Below, one piece after another: positions 1 to 11,702 of a stretch of 64,000 bases of DNA. Positions within the stretch are counted from its first letter, which is position 1. Each line of letters opens with the position of its first letter. Origin of the DNA: Phymorhynchus buccinoides (lineage: Eukaryota > Mollusca > Gastropoda > Neogastropoda > Raphitomidae); NCBI GenBank assembly GCA_017654935.2, contig CM065694.1, positions 2,238,513 to 2,302,512 of the forward strand, given 5' to 3'. Made by a program: the position numbers and the translations under genes. The notes below the pieces were generated by a model, which saw only the letters and a list, made by a program, of their open reading frames with translations, was not told where the DNA came from and ran no database searches.

Positions 1-117
1 CAACCTCTCAATACATAATCGCGTGTAAATAGAACAATCGCTTCTTCTTTCTCAAGCAAACGCAATAATCGTGCTGAAACTTATCCCTGTAATCAATCAT
101 TTTTTAAAATAACAATT

Positions 118-311
118 CAGGGCTCCCAATCGTCTAGCAAAACAAGGGGTCCCAGGGACTCCTTCACTTACATACTAGAGGGTCGTATAAGTGGGATAGA
201 GGGTCCCAGTGGCATTGCGAATGCTAGAAATAATTTTTCGAGTGCATCCCTGGGACCCCAGAGGGTCCTTTATAATGTTAGTACTTCATTTGGGGGTCCC
301 TGGGAGCCCTG
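118..311. mobile_element. hAT-like MITE with CAGGGCTCCCA ends
   Basis: The element begins CAGGGCTCCCA and ends TGGGAGCCCTG, so its tips are inverted repeats. GGTCCCAGGGA-type blocks recur in both orientations inside it. It is about 194 bp with no ORF. CAGGG-type tips are common in hAT elements, but I could not see a clear 8-bp target duplication, so the superfamily is only a suggestion. Confidence 0.45.
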
Positions 312-594
312 ATTTACATGATGCGATGACCTTAAAGACAGCTTCAGATTGCAGACAATAGATATACAGCTATCAGTTGCAGTTGCGCAAGACTAAAAGC
401 AATGATGTAAAGTTATCTTTTCTCCTTGTTTGAAATATAAAGCTACCCACATGCAAAGCATTGAGGGTCATGGGTCACTCCGTGCAAACGCTATCGTGGT
501 ACTATAGTCAGTCAGCCAGTCCGCCAGGAACAACCAGACATCACTGAAAACATTACCAGCCTCGCTTAGCGGCTGGTAACCACGACAGAACAAT

Positions 595-777
<183 letters not shown>

Positions 778-902
778 GATATATACTAATTGACTAACTA
801 ACCGCCTAGCTGAGTGATTGACCGACTGATTCGCCTGACTTGACTGACTGGTTGACTGATTGATTGACTGTCTGACTTGCTGATTATCGCGCGCGATAAC
901 AA

Positions 903-985
903 AGAGCACAAAGAAAGAAGGAAAGAAAGAAAGAAGGAAAGAAGGAAAGAAGGAAAGAAAGAAAGAAGGAAAGAAGGAAGAGACG
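903..985. repeat. GAAA/GAAG purine-rich simple repeat
   Basis: Imperfect AAAG and AAGG tetranucleotides repeat for about 80 bp on the plus strand. The preceding 780-900 is an irregular TGACTGA-like low-complexity stretch. Confidence 0.85.
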
Positions 986-1142
986 TACAGATAGACAGAC
1001 AGAGAAAGTTTTGCTCATCAAAGCCTTCATAATATGACCTCGCCTTCAGACAATGTAGGGCAAGACTTCGTGATAAGTGGGTAAACAATGGAACTGCGTA
1101 CCGGTACCCAGCTGTAACGAGAAGGCGCGATGTACGGTACCA

Positions 1143-2033
1143 CGTGAAATGAACACCACACCGCACCGTGAAGGGGCAGACACACTGCATATAATGCGAT
1201 CCGACTGGGACATTTGTCAGGCAGGATTCTCGTGAAATGAACACCACACCGCACCGTGAAGGGGCAGACACACTGCATATAATGCGATCCGACTGGGACA
1301 TTTGTCAGGCAGGATTCTCGTGAAATGAACACCACACCGCACCGTGAAGGGGCAGACACACTGCATATAATGCGATCCGACTGGGACATTTGTCAGGCAG
1401 GATTCTCGTGAAATGAACACCACACCACACCGTGAAGGGGCAGACACACTGCATACAATGCGATCCGACTGGGACATTTGTCAGGCAGGATTCTCGTGAA
1501 ATGAACACCACACCACACCGTGAAGGGGCAGACACACTGCATATAATGCGATCCGACTGGGACATTTGTCAGGCATGATTCTCGTGAAATGAACACCACA
1601 CCGCACCGTGAAGGGGCAGACACACTGCATATAATGCGATCCGACTGGGACATTTGTCAGGCATGATTCTCGTGAAATGAACACCACACCACACCGTGAA
1701 GGGGCAGACACACTGCATATAATGCGATCCGACTGGGACATTTGTCAGGCATGATTCTCGTGAAATGAACACCACACCACACCGTGAAGGGGCAGACACA
1801 CTGCATATAATGCGATCCGACTGGGACATTTGTCAGGCATGATTCTCGTGAAATGAACACCACACCACACCGTGAAGGGGCAGACACACTGCATACAATG
1901 CGATCCGACTGGGACATTTGTCAGGCATGATTCTCGTGAAATGAACACCACACCACACCGTGAAGGGGCAGACACACTGCATATAATGCGATCCGACTGG
2001 GACATTTGTCAGGCAGGATTCTCGTGAAATTCT
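1143..2033. repeat. 88-bp minisatellite, about 10 copies
   Basis: An 88-bp unit starting CGTGAAATGAACACCACACC recurs at exact 88-bp spacing from 1143. It stops partway into the next unit near 2033. Units differ by a few substitutions (CCGCACC/CCACACC, GGCAGG/GGCATG, ATATAA/ATACAA), so the array is homogenised but not identical. 88 is not a multiple of 3, and the overlapping 86-codon reading frames are by-products of the periodicity. There are no unique spacers. Confidence 0.97.
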
Positions 2034-2144
2034 ACTGTCTGAATGAATCTGATGAAATCCTACTAGTTTTGCTCACTGTATTCGGAGTTCCTTCCTTCCT
2101 GAATCATGACTCACAGCATCGTCACAGTCGGATCGCATCGTGTC

Positions 2145-2370
2145 CGCCCTTCACAGCCAACGTCGCATTTTTGCACCACAATGATTTAACACCCATGTCA
2201 CTAAAAGGCATCAAATCAGGGTCTGTTATCCAAAGACCCTGTTCTCTTAAGGATAGGCCTTACTTTAAATGTCACAGAGGATTCCCCAATATTACAGACA
2301 TGTGTTTATCTACCCAGGTTAGCTTAATGGACATTTTTTACTGAAACATGTCTGGCGGCGAAAGGGTTAA
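2145..2370. mobile_element. TTAA-ended MITE, family 1 (left end degraded)
   Basis: The right end GGCGGCGAAAGGGTTAA and internal blocks (GTCGCATTTT, CACCCATGTCACTAAAAGGC, TGTTATCCAAAGACC) match the fuller copies at 13193-13440 and 18607-18852. The left terminus is diverged (CCGCCCTTCACAGCC). It is non-coding. The TTAA boundary suggests a piggyBac-type non-autonomous element. Confidence 0.7.
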
Positions 2371-4120
2371 AAGGCAAAAATGGGAATAAGGCGAACTGAG
2401 AAATGGCAAAACGGGAAACGGCGATTTGAGAAAGGGTTAATGGGGACGTCACCAGACAGACAGTCCCGGTGTCAAGATGCCAGACCTGGCCAATAATCAA
2501 TACCAACACCGCCAGCGTATTGTGCGTAGTGCTCACTCTGCGGAATAGACTGTATGTATGTAGACGACAGGTGGGTGCAGTCACCTCTCTGTGCCCACTT
2601 GTTGCCTGTCGTCTCGTTCCTTTCCTCTTTTTTTTGTCGTTTACCCTCTGCCCTGAGTTCATGTTTAGCAAGACAGCGGAGAGCGGATGGATGATTGGGT
2701 CTGGTGTGAGAGTTACATATTTTTGTTAATGTAAATTTATGTTTCATACTTTTTTTATATAATATTTTTATTTTACACGGTGGAAGACAAGTTTCCATGT
2801 GCGTTGCACAATGCCAATGGACAATAAAGAAACATGACTTATGTTTATGATTATTGTTGAATTGTCTGTCTGTCTGTCTGTCTCCTAGCAGCTTCGCTGT
2901 CCCCTACCCTAAAAAAAGGTTTAAAAAACCACAAACAACTTTGGAGCAGCTCAAATAAAACTGTTTGCAGTTTCTTTAATAACTTTCAATGTTATTATTT
3001 TAAATTTTCATTCGTTTTTGGTCTGGGGGTTTTTGTTTCTCAGTTGACAGGTTGACAAAAAAAATCAAGAAATCGTCAGCAGGGTTGTATGAAATTCTGT
3101 AAAGAATTTGTGAAAGGCCTAAAAAACTAAATTCTCGAAGACATTTAGAATCAATTTGTTTTTGGCAATCGCGAGCAGAGACCATTTTACTTTTTGTTTA
3201 GTATAACATGGTTTTGCTGAGCTATCAGAATCAGAAAACCTCATCAGAAAATTGAACTAAATTTGTGTTGAAAGATTGGTGTTTTTTTATTTAAACACAC
3301 CCATTTGAAATTTTGATTTTGATGAAGTAACTCGAACACGGTTGTAGTCGTACTTTTAAATCTGTACATGCATCTTTGCACCTTCATGCACAGGAGACTT
3401 AACTCTTCCATGACTCTTATTAGCCTCATTGCAATCTGTAACAAGACACATTGTTTCTACAGCGAAGGGTTACATACCATCAGTGATTTCTAGTTTATGG
3501 CTAGCATACAGACATAACGTCATCTCCGGATTATATAAAAAAAAGAAGTAAAGTTCTAGCATTTGCCTTGACCTTTTCGCCGGCAAGGGGTGTTGGAACG
3601 TGCTGATACAGCTAATCCATCAAGACAGCATTACATGAAGTGCAATAAGCCATAAATAACAATAATGATCATATTAAAAATGCTCTTTTTTATTTTTAAA
3701 GCTGGCCAGGGTTTAGTTTTAGGTTGAGTGTACAGGTGGTCTGGACATTAAAAAACAAACAAAAACAATCTTTGTTATTTATCTAAGGCAACGGCTATTT
3801 TGAAAAGTTGTGCTATTTTGGAAAGTTGGACTATTTTGGAAAGTTGTGCTGTTTACCGCAAAGATGCCTTGTCCACGTGACATCCCTGCTCGATTGACGA
3901 TGCGAACCTTTGGACAGTTTGACACTGAAGAAGGTCCCCAAAGGCCAACCAACCCCCTGGCTGGGGAGCAATAAGATCCGGTGTAAAAGCTGGAGAGTCA
4001 CCGAGTCGTTCACAAACGACTAAGCAATAAAACAGCTTTCCCATAATAACCGAGGAAAAACAATAACAAAAACAATACTTCCCGAAGCTTCGCTCGGGAC
4101 CTAACGAGAGACGAACACAC
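2371..4120. other. AT-rich intergenic DNA with a LINE-like 3' end
   Basis: No convincing gene is visible. At about 2770-2835 the sequence reads like the 3' end of a non-LTR retroelement or a transcript (GGTGGAAGACAAGTTTCC, then GGACAATAAAGAAAC with AATAAA near 2823), followed by (GTCT)n at 2862-2883. The stretch 3785-3850 repeats a TATTTTGGAAAGTTG phrase three times. Short open frames here have no recognisable domain. Confidence 0.5.
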
Positions 4121-4127
4121 AGGGACA

Positions 4128-4416
4128 ATGGTGGCAGAGTGGTTAAGACGTTCGCCTGCCAAATGTAATGCGTTACTGCAGCGTGAGTGACCCGGTTCGA
4201 ATCCCGGCCTCGCTCTTTCTTTCTATTTTGACAGGAAAATCGAACTGAACGTCGAGTCCTTCGGATGGGGACTTAAAGCTAGTCTGACCCGCACGCTTTA
4301 CGCACGTAAAAATCCCACGGCAGTTGAAAATCGGTAAGATCAGGGAGAACTCCCGCTGTCTGGTATGGTCAAATTGATAGCTAGGTTTTCCAAGTGTGTC
4401 CACACACCCTCCTCAC

Positions 4417-4447
<31 letters not shown>

Positions 4448-4571
4448 AACAAAAAATGGGTAGGCGTTGCACCTGCGGCGAAGCGCTCTGAGAGCAGTCC
4501 TGAATTTCACAGAAATAAGTCTCTGTGACAAGAAAATACCAAATACCAAATACCAAATACCAAAATACCAG
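4128..4571 (+). mobile_element. tRNA-derived SINE (SINE-A) with poly-C and tail
   Basis: The 5' part carries a perfect RNA polymerase III A box (TGGCAGAGTGG, 4132-4142) and B box (GGTTCGAATCC, 4194-4204). It is tRNA-like but does not close into an intact cloverleaf acceptor stem. A unique body follows, interrupted by a 20-plus base poly-C run (about 4423-4447). The 3' end reads GAATTTCACAGAAATAAGT and CTCTGTGACAAGAAAATACC, finishing in an ATACCAA tail. The same 3' end is seen at 14620-14672, implying a family-wide tail. Another copy lies at 53682-54140. Confidence 0.8.
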
Positions 4572-4612
4572 AGAGAGACAGAAAGACGGAGAGTGTGGAA
4601 TATCAAAACACC

Positions 4613-4732
4613 AGGGTGTACTGTGGCACAGAGGTAACGCGTTCGCTTCGTATACAATAAACCCGAGTTCGAACCTGGGTACAGGGGATTTTTCCTCTCA
4701 CTCTGCACTAGGCCTTGCGGTCTGAACATGGA

Positions 4733-4763
<31 letters not shown>

Positions 4764-4850
4764 CGTGTGCCCATGCACTTAGCACACGTTTGGTTGAATC
4801 TAACCAAACGATTCTCTAGAAATATCCGTAATCATGCACTATCTAAACCT
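4613..4850 (+). mobile_element. tRNA-derived SINE (SINE-B), plus-strand copy
   Basis: An A-box-like TGGCACAGAGG (4624-4634) and a B-box-like AGTTCGAACCT (4666-4676) are followed by a body containing TCTTTCGGATGAGACGATAA and CCGAGGTCCCGTGTG. That body is also found inverted at 20543-20703, so this is a dispersed element and not a tRNA gene. Its central body may be one of the conserved SINE domains of invertebrates; that assignment is inference. Confidence 0.8.
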
Positions 4851-5012
4851 TGATATTAACAAAAGTTAAGTCGACTCTCTAGATGAAACTATTTTCCATT
4901 ATTAAGAGACATGGGCCTTCAAATCTGTGGAAGAGGAGAACACACAAAAAGCACAAAAATGGACTTTTGTTTTCAATCCTGGGTCAGACTTCCAGTTAGT
5001 CTCTCTGTGTGT

Positions 5013-5148
<136 letters not shown>

Positions 5149-5299
5149 CTATATACACGCTTACAGCCACACACATACACACGTCCGCACGGATATTCAA
5201 AAACATCATCATTTGTCATAATTATTATCGGCTGTTAAACATAATTATTAAAAGACACAGCAATGCGCACGCGCGCGTGAAAAGCAACAGGTCGAAAGG

Positions 5300-5380
<81 letters not shown>

Positions 5381-5393
5381 ACACACGCACACA

Positions 5394-5434
<41 letters not shown>

Positions 5435-5443
5435 TGACAACAC

Positions 5444-5508
<65 letters not shown>

Positions 5509-5517
5509 CAACAACAA
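5300..5517. repeat. (CA)n microsatellite with CG and CAA interruptions
   Basis: About 220 bp of CA repeats, interrupted by GCAC variants and one TGTGACAACA segment near 5433, ending in (CAA)n. Confidence 0.95.
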
Positions 5518-5620
5518 CAACAACACACACACACAACAAACAACAACAAGGGCGTCGCCGAGCGGCAGACATGTCCGTCACCAGCAATGCCACGCACTTG
5601 CGACACCCCGTAGCTCTCTC

Positions 5621-5629
5621 CCTCCCTCT

Positions 5630-5704
<75 letters not shown>
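5621..5704. repeat. (CT)n microsatellite
   Basis: About 80 bp of near-pure CT. Just upstream (5551-5615) is the phrase GGGCGTCGCCGAGCGG...CGACACCCCGTAG, repeated at 6577-6642, which marks the boundary of the local 662-bp duplication. Confidence 0.95.
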
Positions 5705-5706
<2 letters not shown>

Positions 5707-5980
5707 ACCTTGATCGGTATGCCATCATCAGAACGGGCATAAGCCAAAGTACCTCCATGCCTCCCTTCCCCCTTCACATATTCGGTCCCCGTCCTCCTTG
5801 TGACCTTTGGGTGATGCACCTACACACCCTTGACTGGTGCAAATCGTTTTCCGGGATGCATACCCTTAATTGGTGGGGTGCACACCCTTCATACTGAGAC
5901 AGTGGCATTTAACATGTCTGCCGCTCCGCAGCATTCTATTTCCGAGGGATAATGTATGTACGACTGTGTTATACTCTTAG

Positions 5981-7304
5981 TGTCACATCCTGACACAAAA
6001 TTGGAAGGGATTCTGTCTTCTAGTTCACGAGATACAGCTTGAAGAAGAAATATATAGCGCAAAGAAGGAAATTTCGGTTTTCAAGGTCAAACTTCAAGGT
6101 CAATGTCAGCATGGCGATCATTTATGCTGGTATGTTTTTTACTCTAGGGTATACAGTACCACACACAATCTGAAGCGCTTCTGTCAAGTACAAATGTGGA
6201 AAATAAAGCTTAAAACCCAGTTTGTAGACCCCTACCACTTTCAAGGCCTACCGATCTCCCGGACCGTGACCTTGACCTTGATCGGTATGCCACCATCAGA
6301 ACGGGCATAAGCCAAAGTACCTACATGCCAAATTTGAAGACTCTAACACCAACGGTGTGGAAGTTATGGCCCCTTAAAGATTTTCGGTTTTCAAGGTTGT
6401 ACGTCAAGGTCAAGGTCACGAAGGCAAAACATTTTGCGCGGATGCCTTCCTCTCATGGTGAAACACCAACACACAAATTTGACGCGATTCGGTCAAGCGG
6501 TTCGGGAGATATCCTTGGGACAGACAGAAAAACAAACAACAAACAAACAAACAAACAAACAACAACAAAACAAACAAGGGCGTCGCTGAGTGGCAGACAT
6601 GTCCGTCACCAGCAATGCCATGCACTTGCGACACCCCGTAGAGTGTCACATCCTGACACAAAATTGGAAGGGATTCTGTCTTCTAGTTCACGAGATACAG
6701 CTTGAAGAAGAAATATATAGCGCAAAGAAGGAAATTTCGGTTTTCAAGGTCAAACTTCAAGGTCAAGGTCAGCATGGCAATAATTTATGCTGGGATGTTT
6801 TCTACTCTAGGGTATACAGTACCATACACAATCTGAAGCGCTTCTGTCAAACACAAATGTGGAAAATAAAGCTTAAAACCCAGTTTGTAGACCCCTACCA
6901 CTTTCAAGGCCTACCGATCTCCCGGACCGTGACCTTGACCTTGATCGGTATGCCATCATCAGAAAGGGCATAAGCCAAAGTACCTCCATGCCAAATTTGA
7001 AGACTCTAAGACCAACGGTGTGGAAGTTATGGCCCCTTAAAGATTTTCGGTTTTCAAGGTCGTACGCCAAGGTCATGACCTTGACCTTGATAATTCATGT
7101 TCGGATCTTTTCCTATTAAGGTGGTACACCTCCACACAAAACGTGAAGCGATTGTACCAACCCGTTCGGAAGATATCCTTGGGACAGACAGAAAAACAAA
7201 CAACAAACAAACATACCACACACACAAAATATACCAACCAGCCGACCGCAAAGTCCTTCACCTATGGTGACGGACAACAAACAAAAATACAAACCAGCCG
7301 ACCG
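5981..7304. repeat. 662-bp tandem duplication rich in TCAAGGTCA motifs
   Basis: The phrase TGTCACATCCTGACAC occurs at 5981 and again at 6643, 662 bp apart, and the sequence after each is nearly the same (ACAAAATTGGAAGGG, CGAGATACAGCTTGAAG, AAGGCCTACCGATCTCCC). Within about 1 kb the 9-mer TCAAGGTCA or its complement occurs about a dozen times, often in overlapping pairs with a 6-bp period. No ORF of note is present. The unit looks like a dispersed invertebrate repeat. The third copy of this region (55500-56170) is missing about 0.5 kb. Confidence 0.8.
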
Positions 7305-7335
7305 CAAAGTCCTTCACCTATGGTGACGGACAACA
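7222..7335. repeat. short tandem duplication, about 60 bp x2
   Basis: The phrase CCGACCGCAAAGTCCTTCAC plus CTATGGTGACGGACAACAA occurs twice in succession, flanked by CAAA-rich sequence. Confidence 0.8.
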
Positions 7336-7343
7336 ACAACAAC

Positions 7344-7411
<68 letters not shown>
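7336..7411. repeat. (CA)n microsatellite
   Basis: About 70 bp of pure CA. The equivalent tract in the third copy (56402-56519) is about 118 bp, so the length is unstable or unreliably assembled. Confidence 0.95.
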
Positions 7412-7755
7412 ATCATTAACAACCCACCTACACGCACCGTTCCCTGCTTTCCTTCCCCCCTGAAGCACCAAACACACACACACAGGCGACAGCCACTACT
7501 ACACTTGGTGCTCGCAATGCTACGTGGTCTGCCGCTATATATGTGGACACAAACAGCGGTGCAGTGCCATTGCCGATACGATGGGAAGCTGCAACAGCGT
7601 CTTTCTTCGCGGCTACTGTCGACAGCGAAACAGTAAGCCCAAATGCCAGAGTCACAGCACCTTTGCCAGTAACACCAACACCGATACGGATAATGCCAAA
7701 AGTGGAGTCTGGTATTCTATATGATGGGTTTTTGGCCTTTTAACACATATAGCGG

Positions 7756-7756
<1 letters not shown>

Positions 7757-7811
<55 letters not shown>

Positions 7812-8169
7812 GTGTGTGCGTGTGCGTGTGCGTGCGCGCGTGCGTGCGTGCGTGTGTGCGTGCGTGTGCGCGTGCGCGTGTGTTTGTGTGTGAGTATGTG
7901 TATGTTTGTGTGCATGCGTGCGCGCGCGCGTGTATGTGTGTGAGTGTGTCATTAAGATTAAAATTAAAATTATGTCCCTGTCGACAATTTAGGGCTGTCA
8001 CCACGTTAAATCATACCACGAAATGTGTGTGTCGTTGGATGACATTCAGAAGATACTACCACAAAGGAAACAAAGACAGCTGATAATACTTTCTGGCTCT
8101 TATTCGTGCGTGTGTGTGTGTGTGTGTGCGTGTGCGTGTGTGCGTGTGCGTGTGCGTGTGCGTGCGTGC

Positions 8170-8235
<66 letters not shown>

Positions 8236-8310
8236 GCGCGCGCGCGTGCGTGCGCGTGTGTGCGTGCGCGCGTGTGTATGTGTGTTTGTGTACGTGCGTG
8301 CATGATGTAA
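7757..8310. repeat. two long (GT)n/(GTGC)n tracts
   Basis: Tracts at 7757-7950 and 8104-8310 alternate GT with GC. They are separated by about 150 bp of non-repetitive DNA with no ORF. Arg/Val/Cys-rich translations are spurious. Confidence 0.95.
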
Positions 8311-10000
8311 GTGAAAATGAGTGTGCGTATGTGTTTGTATTTGTGTGCATACATATGTGTATGTATATGTATGTGTGCATGTTTGAAGTGAGTGACTGCT
8401 TCCGTGAGTGCAGTGATGTCGGGAGACCCGGATTATATTCCAAATTACAGTTCTGTTGACATTGAAAATGTCTTTTTGTGCTTCCCCTTTTCAGAACAAA
8501 AACTTTCTGAAAAATATTTAACACCGCCAACATTTTATTTTGTCCTACAGGTTTCTGCAATGATTTTCTTGTGTCATGATTAATTTGTCATATATTATTT
8601 CCACCTTCCGGATGCACCACTGTGAGTGTATGGGCTGGACGAAGATGGCCTATGTGCTTGATAGCCTGCTCGAGTGTTGGTGCTTGCTAGTATGCGAATA
8701 TTACGTTTTACGTCCTCCCGGTCCCTTGCTAGTATTAAACACTTAACTATATATAGCCTGTAGTAGGGGCCAACAGTAACATGAGAGCTGTACAATAGAT
8801 GATTTTCTACAGCAATGGAAAATCATGGTACAGTTTAGTCTCTTGTGGAAGGCTATGACTCTCGAACGAGGGGGGGGGGGGGGGGGGGGGGGGGGGCTTG
8901 CACCGGCTCTGGTGCTGCAGCCAAAGGGATGGGCTGGCCTTTTGGGGACCTTCCTCAACGCCAGCTGTGTCCTCAAATCCCTTTGGCCGAGAGAGTGGGG
9001 GTGTGCCCTGGGCAAGGCATCTCCACTATAAACAAATTCTAGCCCAGCCCGCCAGAATAGTATCTGCCCCCTCTGCTATCTGGCAGTCATTGTCTGAAAC
9101 GACAGACTAGCATACATACATATATATAGCATGCCTATGTGTGTTCCTCTGTATGTGTCTATGCGTATATAACCATCTGTCAATATTTAATCATGAATCA
9201 GTCCAAAACGAAAGATTTTTCATTGCACGAGCCCAATGAAAGGGAAGCAACTGCGTAATATTACAAAATAACTTTCAGTAGCGATTCATGCTGTGCTATG
9301 ACGAGGGGATAGTGCTGTTTGCTTTGGTTCTTGATTGGTTGGGTGGTGTTGAACATTTTGACCCAGTTAACAAACGCCTACGTTTGCATTTTCAATATAA
9401 CATCGTTGTGTGACAGAATGTTTTTAATATCTGCAGGCTCCTGAAGCATTTTTGTTTCATTGTTTTCTTTCTCCTCTCTGTTTCTTTCTTCTCCCTAAGT
9501 GCGTACGTTTACGTCTGTAAATTATTCTTCTTCTTCTTCGATCGCTCAGACAGTTTCCTGTCAATTATGAGCGCAGATGCGTCATGCTGCCGTTATGCGC
9601 CTACGTATGGCCCAGCATGTCCGACTTCGGCTGGAGGAAATCCTTTTGAAAGTGTTTCTTGAAAAAAGTCAGGAGAATGGACCGGTAAGGCAGAAAGATA
9701 GTAAATGACAGTAAGCAAAGGGGAAAAGGCAGAGTCAAAGAGAGTGACAGATTAGAGGAAGTTACAAGCACAGAACTTCCAGAATGTGGGACTTCTGTAC
9801 ATAGAAGTTGGTCGCCACCACAGAAGAAGAAGAAGAAGATAGCTGACGGGTTTGTATTTCTAGTTGGTGTCTAATCAGTCAATATGTTCGAGAACTGTTC
9901 ACTGCGATTCACGTATCGCGTGTTATTATTAGTACTAGCGCAACGCCTAGTACTGGCAATGCACCGTACTGGTAACGCCACGTACTGGTAACGGTGAGTA
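8311..10000. other. intergenic DNA with a poly-G tract and a short repeat
   Basis: No gene is visible. 8870-8896 is a run of about 27 G. It is followed by a GC-richer segment (8897-9110, containing CCAAAGGGATGGGCTGGCC) that resembles 3935-3965 and is probably an old repeat. 9525-9840 starts with (TTC)n and ends with (GAA)n, possibly a short interspersed element. The left-arm counterpart of the palindrome begins near 8903, because the inverted copy stops there at 52363. Confidence 0.55.
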
Positions 10001-10029
10001 CTGGTTTCGCCGGGTCCGCGAAATATTTA

Positions 10030-10730
10030 TTATTACTTTTGTCTCTCTCCCTCCTTCCATCTTCTTCACTCATCCCGTTCTACTACCCCCCGCACCTTAC
10101 TGAGTACAGCAAATTTGAAGCGATTCGGTTAAGAAAAGGCGGAGCTATAAGGCCCTGTTTCCCGTTGGCGCTGCTCTGAGAGTGATGCTCTCTCCCTACT
10201 AACAGTAAGGCCTAGTAACGGTAACGCCAAGTACTGGTAACGCTGAGTACAGCAAATTTGAAGCGATTCGGTTAAGAAACGGCGGAGTTATAAGGCCCTG
10301 TTTCCCGTTGGCGCTGCTCTGAGAGTGACGCGCTCTCCCGATTCTCTTCAAATTTGCTGCCAGGCTTTGCCCCGGCCATAGCAAGCCTGACAGCAAATTT
10401 GAAGCGATTCGGTTAAGAAACGGCGGAGTTATTCGTGAAAACGTAAAGTGGCGTCTAGCGCGCGTTTGTGAAGCGATTCGCTTCTGGTTTGGCACATCGA
10501 TAGTCACCGTCCCCGGTCATCTATCTGCCAAATGCGAAGGCAATTGGCCCAGAAACACCAGAGATACGGGCGCCGAGAGTCCGGCGGATGCGTGTTTCGC
10601 GCATTTGCCGAACCGCGCAAATGACACGGCTGCCTCGGTTGCTGTTGCCATCGCCCCATTAGGGCTCACAGAAAATTTGAAGTGATTCAGTCGAAAAAAC
10701 GGCGGAGTTATAAGGCCCGTTTGTGTTTCA

Positions 10731-10771
<41 letters not shown>

Positions 10772-11215
10772 ACACACACGGACACTTGGCTTATTAACGC
10801 CGAGTCCCAGTAACGCCTAGTAACGGTAACGCCTAGTAACGGTAACGCCTAGTAAGGGTAACGCCAAGTACTGGTAACGCTGAGTACAGCAAATTTGAAG
10901 CGATTCGGTTAAGAAACGGCGGAGTGGTATAGCGCGCGCGTTTCTGAACCGATTCGCTTCGGGGTTGGTACATGGATAGTCACCGTCCTCGGTGATGTTC
11001 CTGCCAAATTCGAAGGCAATTGGTCCAGAAACACCGGAGATACGGGCGCCGAGAGGCCAGCGGATGCGCGTTTCGCACATTTGCCGAACCGCGCAAATGA
11101 CACGGCCGCCTCGGTTGCCGTTGCCATCGCCCCGTGAGGGCTCACAGCAAATTTGAAGCGATTCGGTCGAAAAACGGCGGAGTTATAAGGCCCGTTTCGT
11201 GTTTCAGACACACAC
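10030..11215. repeat. complex higher-order tandem repeat
   Basis: The module AAATTTGAAGCGATTCGGT, followed by AAGAAACGGCGGAGTTATAA or close variants, occurs about six times (near 10109, 10256, 10390, 10676, 10889, 11147). Short blocks of GTAACGCCTAGTA and GTACTGGTAACGCC separate the modules. A roughly 300-bp GC-richer segment containing GATAGTCACCGTCC and GATACGGGCGCCGAGAG is present twice, 478 bp apart (10497 and 10975). No coding signature spans it. The module resembles phrases at 6476 and 7142, so it may share ancestry with the 662-bp repeat. Confidence 0.8.
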
Positions 11216-11407
11216 ACACACAGACACACACACGGACGGACACTTGGCTTTTTACTATATGATGCAGTATGCTTATACTCCGGTTATAGCAATACATAGG
11301 AAAGGGATCCGCTATATGCGAGCAAGCATACTATCTTGCACGATGCTGCTGGTACAGAATCACAAAACACCAATTTCCATTATAAGCATAGGCCCATAGA
11401 AGCCATA

Positions 11408-11555
<148 letters not shown>

Positions 11556-11702
11556 CCCTCAAGTCCTGTACCACACACATAAAAATACACACAATTTGTC
11601 ATAATATTAATAGTGTGGTTTAAGCTACATTCACACATACATAGACACACGCGAATATCAGTCATTGCATCTTAATCTTTACGGCACCCCATCGATAACA
11701 AT

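Noticed and set aside
1217..2005. Series of overlapping 86-codon frames on the minus strand
   Set aside because: Each is the same sequence shifted by the 88-bp minisatellite period. They are by-products of the repeat and not a gene family.
1143..2033. CRISPR-like array
   Set aside because: The 88-bp units are directly joined with no unique spacers, and the window is eukaryotic.
4128..4216. Functional tRNA gene
   Set aside because: A and B boxes are good, but the acceptor stem does not pair properly and the sequence continues into a SINE body and tail.
5225..5897. Long frames of Cys-Val, His-Thr, Ser-Leu or Arg-Glu dipeptides on both strands
   Set aside because: They are translations of CA/GT and CT/GA microsatellites, open in several frames at once, with no non-repetitive domain. 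The same applies at 7.7-8.5, 19.7-20.6, 22.0, 38.8, 41.1, 54.8 and 56.4-57.4 kb.
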